The notes beneath the pieces were generated by a model. It was not told where the DNA came from. It made no database searches and was given only the letters and a program-made list of their open reading frames with translations. Made by a program: the position numbers and the translations under genes. 11,106 nt of DNA, from contig JBKPRD010000257.1 in the NCBI GenBank assembly GCA_046734415.1, positions 1 through 11,106 on the forward strand, in the 5' to 3' direction. Source of the stretch: DATBLE01 sp046734415. Lineage in GTDB: Bacteria; Actinomycetota; Thermoleophilia; Gaiellales; Gaiellaceae. This document shows, piece after piece, positions 1 through 7,128 of this stretch; within the stretch, counting starts at the first letter, position 1; the number at the start of each line of letters is the position of its first letter.

Positions 1-160
1 AATCCGTGGTGAACGCTAGCCCGTCCGCGACCGCGGCGTCCCCGAGCTCGTCGAGCAGCGGGTTCGACAGCTCCTTGACGAAGAGCCCCTCGACCAGCCT
101 GCGGGTCGCTTTTCCGCCCGATCCGTCGGCGAGGGTGACGAGATCGCCGCCGCGCGTCAC
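1..160 (-). CDS. hypE: HypE, carbamoyl dehydratase (N-terminal part only, runs off the window)
   Basis: Only the first 53 codons lie in the window; the rest is beyond base 1. Read on the minus strand from a GTG at 160-158, the peptide carries the HypE N-terminal signature: LADGSGGKATRRLVEGLF, then NPLLDELGDAAV and LAFTTD, the start of the ATP-binding AIRS-like domain. HypE dehydrates the thiocarboxamide made by HypF on its own C-terminal cysteine to a thiocyanate, the source of the cyanide ligands of the NiFe site; that C-terminus cannot be seen here. The GTG overlaps the hypD stop (GTGA), and I see no Shine-Dalgarno sequence before it, so translation probably depends on coupling to hypD. The family call is firm from the motif and from its place after hypD; completeness cannot be judged. 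Confidence 0.88.
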   Translation of the reverse strand, partial: MTRGGDLVTLADGSGGKATRRLVEGLFVKELSNPLLDELGDAAVADGLAFTTD

Positions 161-1257
161 GCTACGCGTCTGCCGTAGCTGTAATACGCGGCACACGCGC
201 CTTCGCTCGAGACCATGCACGTCCCCAGCGGTTTCTCGGGCGTGCACGCCGTGCCGAACACCTTGCACTCCCAGGGCTTGATCGCGCCGACCAGCACCTC
301 GCCGCACTGGCAGGCCTTCGGATCCGCGACCTGGATGCTCGGCAGCTCGAACCTCACCTCGGCGTCCCACTCGGCGAAGGCGGGACGGAGCCGCAGCGCG
401 CTTCGGGAAATCGAGCCCAGTCCGCGCCACTCGAAGGTCTCGCGGAGCTCCATCGTCTCGTCGATCGCCGCGATCGCCCGCGGGTTTCCCTCCCCCCGCA
501 CGACCCGCGTGTACTGGTTCTCCAGCTCGCACCGGCCCTCGGCGCGCTGGTGGAAGATCATCGCCGTCGCCTCGAGGATGTCGAGCGGCTCGAAGGCGGC
601 GACGACGACCTGCTTGCCGTACTCGGTCGGGATGAAGGCGTACGGGCCGGTACCGATCACTGTCGAGACGTGGCCGGGTGCGATGAAAGCGTCGATGCGG
701 GTGCCGGGCGTGTCGAGGATCGCCCGCAGCGGCGGCACGATCGTCACGTGGTTGCAGAACGCCGAGAAGTTCCGGATTCCGGCGGCGCGCGCGCGGAGCA
801 GCGTGACCGCAGTCGCCGGCGCGGTCGTCTCGAAGCCGATCGCGAAGAAGACGACCTTTCGGTCGGGCTCCGCCTGCGCGATCGCAAGGGCGTCGAGGGG
901 CGAGTAGACCATCCGGACGTCGGCGCCCCTCGCCTTCGCCTCGAGGAGGGTTCCCCTTCCCCCGGGAACCCGCAGCATGTCGCCGAACGTCGTGAAGACG
1001 ACCTCCGGCCGTTCGGCGAGTGAGATCGCGTCGTCGACGCGGCCCATCGGGATGACGCAGACCGGGCATCCCGGCCCGTGCAGGTACTCGACCCCGGCCG
1101 GAAGCATGTCCTCGAGGCCGTGCTTCGCGATCGCGTGCGTGTGGCCGCCGCAGACCTCCATGATCCGCACGGTCTCGCCGTCCGGGACGAGACGCTCGAT
1201 CTCGCGGGCGAGGCGACCGGCGAGGATGCCGTCGCGGTACTCGTCGACGAATCTCAT
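157..1257 (-). CDS. hypD: HypD, Fe-S scaffold for Fe(CN)2CO assembly
   Basis: A 366-residue cytoplasmic protein of normal HypD length. HypD with HypC holds the iron while CN and CO ligands are added. Visible motifs: EVCGGHTH with Cys36 (equivalent to the essential E. coli HypD Cys41), GPGCPVC with Cys64 and Cys67, TTFGDMLRVPG near residues 89-99, and a cysteine-rich C-terminus (Cys316, 318, 331, 338, 347, 355) that includes the [4Fe-4S] ligands. The reading frame stays open upstream to about 1542, but homology begins at the ATG at 1257-1255. That ATG has a good GGAAGG ribosome site 7 nt upstream (complement of 1265-1270) and overlaps the stop of the preceding HypC-like gene (ATGA). The stop overlaps the hypE GTG. 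It is the fourth gene of the leftward operon. Confidence 0.96.
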   Translation of the reverse strand: MRFVDEYRDGILAGRLAREIERLVPDGETVRIMEVCGGHTHAIAKHGLEDMLPAGVEYLHGPGCPVCVIPMGRVDDAISLAERPEVVFTTFGDMLRVPGGRGTLLEAKARGADVRMVYSPLDALAIAQAEPDRKVVFFAIGFETTAPATAVTLLRARAAGIRNFSAFCNHVTIVPPLRAILDTPGTRIDAFIAPGHVSTVIGTGPYAFIPTEYGKQVVVAAFEPLDILEATAMIFHQRAEGRCELENQYTRVVRGEGNPRAIAAIDETMELRETFEWRGLGSISRSALRLRPAFAEWDAEVRFELPSIQVADPKACQCGEVLVGAIKPWECKVFGTACTPEKPLGTCMVSSEGACAAYYSYGRRVA

Positions 1258-1451
1258 GGCGCGACCTTCCGAATCGCGATTCCAGCGTGGCAGAGCAGGA
1301 CCTCCTCCGCCGCGACGGGCGATACCAGCTCGACGGCGACCTGCTCTCGGCGCCCTTCGACCTCGACGACGGCCGTGTCCCCGGCGACCTCGACGACGCG
1401 GGCCTGGACGGCGACGTCGCTGCAAGTCAGGCACTCGTGCGGCGTCACCAT
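1254..1451 (-). CDS. Second HypC/HupF-like maturation protein, with internal CxxC
   Basis: A 65-residue small protein placed between hypC and hypD. It shows the HypC fold pattern: ARVVEV at 17-22, EVEGRREQVAVELV at 30-43, and a closing VLLCHAGIAI that matches the HVGFAL segment of HypC, with His55 in the position of the conserved HypC histidine. It lacks the Met-Cys N-terminus that defines canonical HypC; instead Cys7 and Cys10 form a CLTCSD motif, and Cys54 precedes the histidine. Start: ATG 1451-1449 with a GAGGAG ribosome site 5 nt upstream (complement of 1457-1462), overlapping the hypC stop; its own stop overlaps hypD. Family knowledge says HypC-type proteins carry the Fe(CN)2CO unit with HypD. 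Whether this paralog does so, or brings iron or CO, is inference. Membership of the HypC/HupF family is fairly sure, the precise role is not. Confidence 0.85.
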   Translation of the reverse strand: MVTPHECLTCSDVAVQARVVEVAGDTAVVEVEGRREQVAVELVSPVAAEEVLLCHAGIAIRKVAP

Positions 1452-1660
1452 TCGATCTCCTCGAGCAACGCGAGCGTCCGGGCCGCCTCCTCCTCGTCGA
1501 TCGTGTGGAGAGCGAAGCCGACGTGGACCAGCACCCAGTCACCGACCTCCGCCTCGGGCACGAGTGCGGTGGACACCTCGCGCCGCACGCCGGAGACCTC
1601 CGCCGTGGCGAGGCCCGGCTCGACGACCTCGACCAGCCGCGCGGGGATCGCGAGGCACAT
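1445..1660 (-). CDS. hypC: HypC, hydrogenase maturation chaperone
   Basis: A 71-residue protein with the exact HypC start MCLAIPARLVEV; Cys2 becomes the N-terminal residue after Met removal and binds the Fe(CN)2CO unit. His46 in VLVHVGFAL is the second conserved functional residue, and the C-terminal helix (DEEEAARTLALLEEIE) is typical. HypC forms a complex with HypD and then delivers the iron group to the large-subunit precursor. Start ATG 1660-1658 has a GGAGGA ribosome site 10 nt upstream (complement of 1671-1676) that lies inside the end of hypF; only two bases separate it from the hypF stop. Its stop overlaps the next HypC-like gene. This is the canonical copy of the two. Confidence 0.95.
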   Translation of the reverse strand: MCLAIPARLVEVVEPGLATAEVSGVRREVSTALVPEAEVGDWVLVHVGFALHTIDEEEAARTLALLEEIEW

Positions 1661-1662
1661 GG

Positions 1663-3834
1663 TCAGCCCGTCCTCCGAGCGGCGATCGCCGCCTGGCCGT
1701 AGCTGATCCCGCCGTCGTTCGGCGGGACGAGCCGGTGGGTGAGGACGCGGAACCCGAGCGCCTCCAGCCGCTCACGCGTCGAGCGGAGCAGCCGCACGTT
1801 CTGGAACGTCCCTCCGCTCAGGACGACTGTCTCGGACGTGGCCGTCTCGGCGCATGCGGTCACGGCCGAAGCGGCCACAGTCTCGTGGAAGGAAGCCGCT
1901 ATCCATGCCGGATCTCGGCCACGTTCGGACTCCAAGTAACATTGTGTTACAAGCTCGGTCGAGCGGCCGAAGCGCCACGGCCACGGGTCGGCGGGTGTCT
2001 CGCCCGCGAGCTGCTCGAGCTCGATCGCCGCCTGTCCCTCGTAGGTCGCCTCGCCGTGGAACCCGAGCACGGCTGCAACCGCGTCGAACAGCCGCCCCAT
2101 CCCCGAAGAGAGCGGTGCGTTGGCCTTGAGGCTCTCGCGGACGAGCGCCCAGTCCGGCCACGGGACGGGCAGTCCCGCCCGCTCGAGCTGCGCGGCGGCA
2201 ACGCGCCACGGCTGCCTGATCGCCGCCTCGCCGCCGGGCAGTGGAACAGGATCGAGCCAGGCGAGCCGCTCGAACGTCTCGAGGTCGCAGCGCAGGAGCT
2301 CGCCGCCCCAGAGCGACCCGTCCGTGCCGAGGCCGGTGCCGTCGAAGACGAGCGCCAGCGCCGGTCCGGCCTCGCGGTGCTCCGCGAGGCAGGAGGCGGC
2401 GTGGGCATGGTGGTGCTGGACTTCGACCAGCGGGAGGCCCTGCTCGTGCGCCCACTTCGTCGCGAGGTACTCGGGATGGAGATCACACGCGATCGTCTCG
2501 GGGCGGACGCCGAGCATGTCGAGGTAGAGCTCGAGATCGTCGACGAACGCCCGATACGCGGCCTCGGAGTCGAGGTCGCCGAGGTGCGGAGAGAGATACG
2601 CGGCGTCGTCGGTGGCCACGCAGAAGGTGGACTTGAGCTCGGCGCCGACGGCGATGAGCGGCCGGGAGGTCGTCAGCGGAAGCGGTGAGGGGGCGAACCC
2701 GCGGGAGCGCCGGATCGGGAAGCTGCGGCGGACGACCGAGTCCTCGCAGCGGCGGTGAATCGGCCGATCGTGGGAGAGGAAGGCGTCCGCGATCCCTCCG
2801 AGCCGCCGGCGGGCCTCTTCGTCCTCGAAGGCGATCGGCTCGTCGGAGAGGTTCCCGCTCGTCATCACCAGCGCGCCGCCGAAGTCGCGGTAGAGCAGGT
2901 GGTGGAGCGGCGAGTAGGGGAGCATCACGCCGAGCCACGGCGACCCCGGTGCGACCGATTCGGCGACGGGCGCGCCCGGCACCCGGCGAAGCAGGACGAT
3001 CGGACGCTCGCGCGAGCGCAGGAGCTTCAGCTCCGCCTTGTTCACGAGGACGAGCAGCCCGGGCTGGTCCGACATCACGGCGAAGGGCTTCGCCTCCCGG
3101 TGCTTCCGTGCACGGAGCCGCGCGACTGCGTCCTCGTCCGCTGCGTCGCAGGCCAGGTGGTAGCCGCCGAGGCCCTTGACCGCGAGGATCCCGCCCTCGT
3201 CGAGCACCGCGACCGCCTCGGCGAGCGGCATCGAGAGCTGCGGCCCGCAGACCGGACAGGCGATGGGCTCGGCGTGGAAGCGTCGGTCGAGCGGATCCTC
3301 GTACTCGCGCCGGCAGTCGGGGCACAGCGGGAAGCCCGCCATCGTCGTGTTCGGACGGTCGTAGGGGACGGCCCGGACGATCGTGAAGCGCGGACCGCAC
3401 TGCGTGCAGTTGATGAACGGGTAGCGGTAGCGGCGGTCGGCCGGGTCGAAGAGCTCGCGGAGGCACTCGTCACAGGTGGCCACATCCGGCGGGATCAGCG
3501 CGGTGTGGCCCGAGGCCACGCTCTCGACGATGCTGAACTCGCCCTCCCCGAGCGGGTCCATGACCTCACTCGTGAGTGACTCGATGCGCGCCAACGGCGG
3601 CGCTTTGCTCCTCAAATCGAGCGCGAAGCGGTCGATCTGCCTGCCCTCGACCTCGATCAGGACGCCGTCGCCGTCGTTCAGGACATAGCCGGCGAGGCCG
3701 TGTGCGCATGCGAGCCGGTAGACGAAAGGCCGGAAGCCAACGCCCTGGACGACGCCGCGCGCGCGGTACCGGCGTCTGGAGATGGTCGAATTTGTCCACT
3801 CCACGACGGACAGCGTCACCCTGCAGGTGCGCAC
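1663..3834 (-). CDS. hypF: HypF, carbamoyltransferase for cyanide ligand synthesis
   Basis: Up to 723 residues, the usual HypF size, first gene of the leftward operon. HypF converts carbamoyl phosphate and ATP to carbamoyl-AMP and transfers the carbamoyl group to HypE. Domains from the GTG at 3834: acylphosphatase-like (GVVQGVGFRPF, about 28-37), two zinc fingers with Cys121/124/143/146 and Cys171/174/193/196, a YrdC-like nucleotide-binding domain (about 204-390, with KGLGGYHLACD and MTSGNLSDEP), and a Kae1/TobZ-like C-terminal domain with HHHAH at 474-478, FDGTGLGTDG at 497-506 and SGGTFQN near the end. The start is uncertain: GTG codons at 3834, 3819 and 3804 are all possible and homology begins only near residue 20. 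The 3834 GTG lies inside a 12-bp palindrome, which makes 3804 attractive (713 residues). None has a strong ribosome site. Confidence 0.95.
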   Translation of the reverse strand: MRTCRVTLSVVEWTNSTISRRRYRARGVVQGVGFRPFVYRLACAHGLAGYVLNDGDGVLIEVEGRQIDRFALDLRSKAPPLARIESLTSEVMDPLGEGEFSIVESVASGHTALIPPDVATCDECLRELFDPADRRYRYPFINCTQCGPRFTIVRAVPYDRPNTTMAGFPLCPDCRREYEDPLDRRFHAEPIACPVCGPQLSMPLAEAVAVLDEGGILAVKGLGGYHLACDAADEDAVARLRARKHREAKPFAVMSDQPGLLVLVNKAELKLLRSRERPIVLLRRVPGAPVAESVAPGSPWLGVMLPYSPLHHLLYRDFGGALVMTSGNLSDEPIAFEDEEARRRLGGIADAFLSHDRPIHRRCEDSVVRRSFPIRRSRGFAPSPLPLTTSRPLIAVGAELKSTFCVATDDAAYLSPHLGDLDSEAAYRAFVDDLELYLDMLGVRPETIACDLHPEYLATKWAHEQGLPLVEVQHHHAHAASCLAEHREAGPALALVFDGTGLGTDGSLWGGELLRCDLETFERLAWLDPVPLPGGEAAIRQPWRVAAAQLERAGLPVPWPDWALVRESLKANAPLSSGMGRLFDAVAAVLGFHGEATYEGQAAIELEQLAGETPADPWPWRFGRSTELVTQCYLESERGRDPAWIAASFHETVAASAVTACAETATSETVVLSGGTFQNVRLLRSTRERLEALGFRVLTHRLVPPNDGGISYGQAAIAARRTG
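1936..1950. repeat. AT-rich inverted repeat inside hypF
   Basis: GTAACA-TTG-TGTTAC: 6-bp arms around a 3-bp spacer, within hypF codons for TELVTQCY. It is a local dip in GC content in an otherwise very GC-rich gene. It resembles an operator in form but is intragenic, about 270 bp before the hypC start. Chance is possible. Confidence 0.3.
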
Positions 3835-3836
3835 CT
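3825..3836. promoter_or_regulatory. 12-bp perfect palindrome, candidate operator
   Basis: AGGTGCGCACCT is a perfect 12-bp inverted repeat in the divergent control region. A related half, GGTGCGA, follows at 3842-3848. It overlaps the most upstream possible hypF start (GTG 3834-3832) and lies about 20 bp before the alternative start at 3804, a usual place for an operator. In DNA this GC-rich a palindrome of this length can occur by chance, so the call rests on position. Confidence 0.35.
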
Positions 3837-3914
3837 ACATCGGTGCGAGTACGGAAAGGGCAGCGGGAAAGCCGCAACGGGGCTCAGGCCGAGTCCCGAT
3901 GGCGTAACCACACG

Positions 3915-3926
3915 GCCTCGCGAGGC
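3915..3926. promoter_or_regulatory. 12-bp perfect palindrome overlapping the hydB ribosome site
   Basis: GCCTCGCGAGGC is a perfect 12-bp inverted repeat. Its right half contains the GAGG (3922-3925) that is the best Shine-Dalgarno candidate for hydB, 6 nt before GTG 3932 or 9 nt before ATG 3935. It could be a protein-binding site, or fold in mRNA and mask the ribosome site. It may be chance in GC-rich sequence. Confidence 0.3.
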
Positions 3927-3931
3927 TGTCG

Positions 3932-5040
<1,109 letters not shown>

Positions 5041-5044
<4 letters not shown>

Positions 5045-5502
5045 AGACGCTCGACGCCCTCGTCGCGGAGAGCCCGGTGTTCGTGGGTCTCGACCAGCCG
5101 TACCTCGAGCTGATCGCCGGCTGCGCACACAACACCGGCTTCGAGGCCGGCCAGTACCTGTTCAGGGAAGGCGACCAGGCCGACACCTTCTATCTCGTCC
5201 GCCACGGCCGCGTAATGCTCGAGACCTTCGTCCCCGGCCGCGGAGCGCTGACGGTCGAGACGGTCGACGAGGGGGACGTCGTCGGCTGGTCCTGGCTCTT
5301 CCCGCCGTACCGCTGGCACTTCGACGCGCGTGCGCTCGACCTGGTGCGCGCGGTCGCCTTCGACGGCGCCTGCCTGCGCGGCAAGTGCGACGACGACCAC
5401 ACGCTCGGCTACGAGCTGCTCGGGCGCTTCGCGCCGGTGATGCTCGCTCGGCTGCAGGCCACCCGCATGCAACTCCTGGACGTCTATGGCAGCGCTGCCT
5501 GA
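5041..5502 (+). CDS. Single-domain cyclic-nucleotide-binding-fold protein (CRP-like, no DNA-binding domain)
   Basis: A 153-residue protein with the CNMP-binding beta-barrel of the CRP/FNR superfamily: GQYLFREGDQADTFYLVRHG at about 37-56 is the hallmark strand pair. The segment where a cAMP phosphate-binding cassette would lie reads GDVVGWSWLFPPYRWHF (78-94); it lacks the family's GE..L...PRAA arginine motif, so classical cAMP binding is not predicted. After residue 125 only one helix follows (LGRFAPVMLARLQATRMQLL), with no helix-turn-helix, so it is not itself a transcription factor. CLRGKC (111-116) supplies two cysteines. The GTG start overlaps the hydB stop and has a strong GAGGAGGAGGA ribosome site. 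Its place between hydB and hydG suggests a regulatory or assembly partner of the hydrogenase, which is inference. Confidence 0.88.
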
Positions 5503-6364
5503 ACCCAGTAGGTCAGCATTGAGCGGAGGTACCGGCTTTGCCGGTGCCGAAGCGGGAAATGGCCCGATGGTGCCTCGGCCCTTCTGCGTCGAGCGGAGGG
5601 TGCGCGAGACCTACGACACGTGGACGCTCTCGCTCGCGCCGGTCCAGGGCGGGCAGCTCGAGGTCGGGCCGGGCCAGTTCACGATGCTCTACGCCTTCGG
5701 CGTCGGCGAGGTGCCGATCTCGGTCAGCGGCGCGCCGCTCGTCCAGACGATCCGCGCGGTCGGGCCCGTGACCAGGGCGCTCTGCGCCTCTCGGCCGGGA
5801 GCGGTCGTCGGCGTGCGCGGGCCCTTCGGGACGAGCTGGCCGGTCGAGCAGGCGGCGGGGAGCGATCTCTTGATCGTCGCCGGCGGCGTCGGTCTGCCGC
5901 CCGTTCGGCCCGCCCTCTACCACGCGCTCGCGCACCGTGCGGACTACGGCCGGGTGATCCTGCTCTACGGCGCCCGGACCCCGTCCGACATCGTCTTCCG
6001 CAAGGAGATCGAGCGGTGGCGCTCCCGGATGGACCTCGATGTCGACGTCACGGTCGACGCTGCGGCCGACGGCTGGCGCGGCAAGGTCGGGGTCGTGACC
6101 ACTCTGATTTCCCGCGCCGGCATCGACCCCGACGCGACTGCGGCCTTCGTCGTCGGCCCGGAGATCATGATGCGCTTCACGGCCCGCGCCCTGGTCGACG
6201 AGGGGCTGCCGTCGGAGCGGATCTGGATCTCGATGGAGCGCTCGATGAAGTGCGGCGTCGCGCTCTGCGGGCATTGCCAGTTCGGCCCCTCGCTGATCTG
6301 CCGCGACGGCGCTGTCTATCCCTACCCCACGATCGAGCGGTACCTCGGGGTGAGAGAGCTGTGA
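5486..6364 (+). CDS. hydG: Group 3b hydrogenase gamma subunit, FAD/NAD(P)-binding oxidoreductase
   Basis: A 292-residue flavoprotein of the ferredoxin-NADP reductase / PyrK type, the NAD(P)(H)-reacting subunit of the hydrogenase. Domains from the 5486 start: FAD-binding barrel (about 32-122, with GPGQFTMLYA and the flavin-site PISVSG at 77-82), NAD(P)-binding Rossmann part (AGGVGLPPVRPA at about 132-143, LYGARTPSD, and VGPEIMM at about 223-229), and a C-terminal [2Fe-2S] motif with Cys256, Cys261, Cys264 and Cys272 (KCGVALCGHCQFG...C). Start choice: ATG 5486 overlaps the previous gene by 17 bp, like its neighbours, but the first 27 residues are low-complexity; ATG 5567 (MVPRPFCVERR, 265 residues) begins where conservation is expected. 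Neither has a strong ribosome site. The stop overlaps the GTG of the small subunit gene. Confidence 0.93.
   Translation: MAALPEPSRSALSGGTGFAGAEAGNGPMVPRPFCVERRVRETYDTWTLSLAPVQGGQLEVGPGQFTMLYAFGVGEVPISVSGAPLVQTIRAVGPVTRALCASRPGAVVGVRGPFGTSWPVEQAAGSDLLIVAGGVGLPPVRPALYHALAHRADYGRVILLYGARTPSDIVFRKEIERWRSRMDLDVDVTVDAAADGWRGKVGVVTTLISRAGIDPDATAAFVVGPEIMMRFTARALVDEGLPSERIWISMERSMKCGVALCGHCQFGPSLICRDGAVYPYPTIERYLGVREL
5528..5548 (+). other. Predicted mRNA hairpin near the hydG start
   Basis: GGTACCGGC and GCCGGTGCC form a 9-bp stem (one U-G pair) closed by a TTT loop. It lies after the stop of the CNMP-fold gene and 18 bases before the alternative hydG start at 5567; if hydG starts at 5486 it is inside the coding sequence. 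A GGAGG at 5525-5529 overlaps the base of the stem. There is no T tract, so a simple terminator is unlikely. Tuning of subunit ratios by RNA structure or processing is possible. Confidence 0.35.
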
Positions 6365-7128
6365 GGAAGCCGAAGCTCGCCGTCTGGAAGTTCTCCTCGT
6401 GCGACGGCTGTCAGCTCTCGCTGCTGGACTGCGAGGACGAGCTGCTCGCGGTCGCTGGCGCGGTCGACATCGCCTATTTCCTGGAGGCGACGAGCAGGAC
6501 GGTCGGCGGCCCGTACGACGTCTCCCTCGTCGAGGGCTCGATCACGACCCCGCACGACGCCGAGCGGATCCGCGAGGTCCGCCGCAAGTCGAAGGCGCTG
6601 GTCACGATCGGCGCCTGCGCGACGGCGGGCGGGATCCAGGCGCTCCGGAACTTCGCCGACGTGAACGAGTTCGTCTCGATCGTCTACGCCTCTCCGGCGT
6701 ACATCTCCACACTGGCCACGTCGACGGCGATCTCCGACCACGTCTCGGTGGACTTCGAGCTGCGGGGGTGCCCGATCGACAAGGGCCAGCTGCTCGAGGT
6801 GGTGACCGCCTACCTGCATCGGCGCCGGCCGAACGTCCCCGGCTACTCGGTGTGCATGGAGTGCAAGCGCCGCGGGACGACCTGCGTGACGGTCGCGCAT
6901 GGCACGCCCTGCCTCGGGCCTGTCACGCAGGCCGGCTGCGGCGCGATCTGCCCGGCCTACTCCCGTGGCTGCTACGGCTGCTTCGGTCCGATGGAGACAC
7001 CGAACACGGTGTCGCTGTCGAAGCGGCTTCGCGTCCTGGGCATGAGCGACCCGTCGCTCGTCCGGGTCTTCCGCACGTTCAACGCGCACGCACCGGCGTT
7101 CGAGGAGGCGAGCAGCGCACATGAATAA
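6361..7128 (+). CDS. hydD: Group 3b hydrogenase small subunit (delta), Fe-S electron relay
   Basis: A 255-residue [NiFe] hydrogenase small subunit of the cytoplasmic type, without a Tat signal peptide. Proximal cluster ligands appear as CDGC (Cys14, Cys17), TIGACA (Cys86) and RGCP (Cys137). The C-terminal half has the cysteines for two more clusters, as in group 3 enzymes: Cys165/168, 175, 184, 193, 197, 204 and 207, within CMECKRRGTTC, CLGPVTQAGCGAIC and CYGCFGP. It carries electrons from the NiFe site of the large subunit toward HydB and HydG. The GTG start at 6361 overlaps the hydG TGA (GTGA); a short GAGAG precedes it. The end overlaps the large-subunit start by 8 bp, in keeping with 1:1 synthesis. 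Confidence 0.95.
   Translation: MRKPKLAVWKFSSCDGCQLSLLDCEDELLAVAGAVDIAYFLEATSRTVGGPYDVSLVEGSITTPHDAERIREVRRKSKALVTIGACATAGGIQALRNFADVNEFVSIVYASPAYISTLATSTAISDHVSVDFELRGCPIDKGQLLEVVTAYLHRRRPNVPGYSVCMECKRRGTTCVTVAHGTPCLGPVTQAGCGAICPAYSRGCYGCFGPMETPNTVSLSKRLRVLGMSDPSLVRVFRTFNAHAPAFEEASSAHE

Larger units (their letters stand above)
3805..3931. promoter_or_regulatory. Divergent control region between hypF and hydB operons
   Basis: This is the only sizeable non-coding stretch in the window if hypF starts at 3804 (about 97 bp if it starts at 3834). Both operons must be transcribed outward from here or from inside each other's first gene. I could not identify a convincing -35/-10 pair on either strand. 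The region holds two perfect 12-bp palindromes (3825-3836 and 3915-3926, listed separately), and a TGTCC-N10-GGACA inverted repeat at 3793-3812 straddles its left edge. A shared regulator controlling hydrogenase structural and maturation genes together is a reasonable inference. Confidence 0.6.

Noticed and set aside
161..178. GCTAC...GTAGC inverted repeat before hypE
   Set aside because: Five-base arms with an 8-base loop at the end of hypD coding sequence; too weak to call a structure.
1258..1542. Upstream extension of the hypD frame by 95 codons
   Set aside because: The extension is Arg-rich shadow sequence of the HypC genes; HypD homology, a good ribosome site and the overlap with the preceding stop all begin at 1257.
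1078..2688. Long plus-strand open frame of over 500 codons
   Set aside because: It is antisense to hypD, the HypC pair and hypF, has Arg/Pro/Ala-rich low-complexity composition and no recognisable motif; long antisense frames are expected in GC-rich coding DNA.
3837..3931. Search for -35/-10 promoters on both strands
   Set aside because: TTGCGG-like and TAC-like hexamers occur but never at correct spacing; no promoter could be supported.
5538..5771. 77-codon plus-strand frame preceded by GGAGG at 5525-5529
   Set aside because: The ribosome site is tempting, but the product is Arg/Ser-rich, has no motif and lies out of frame within hydG.
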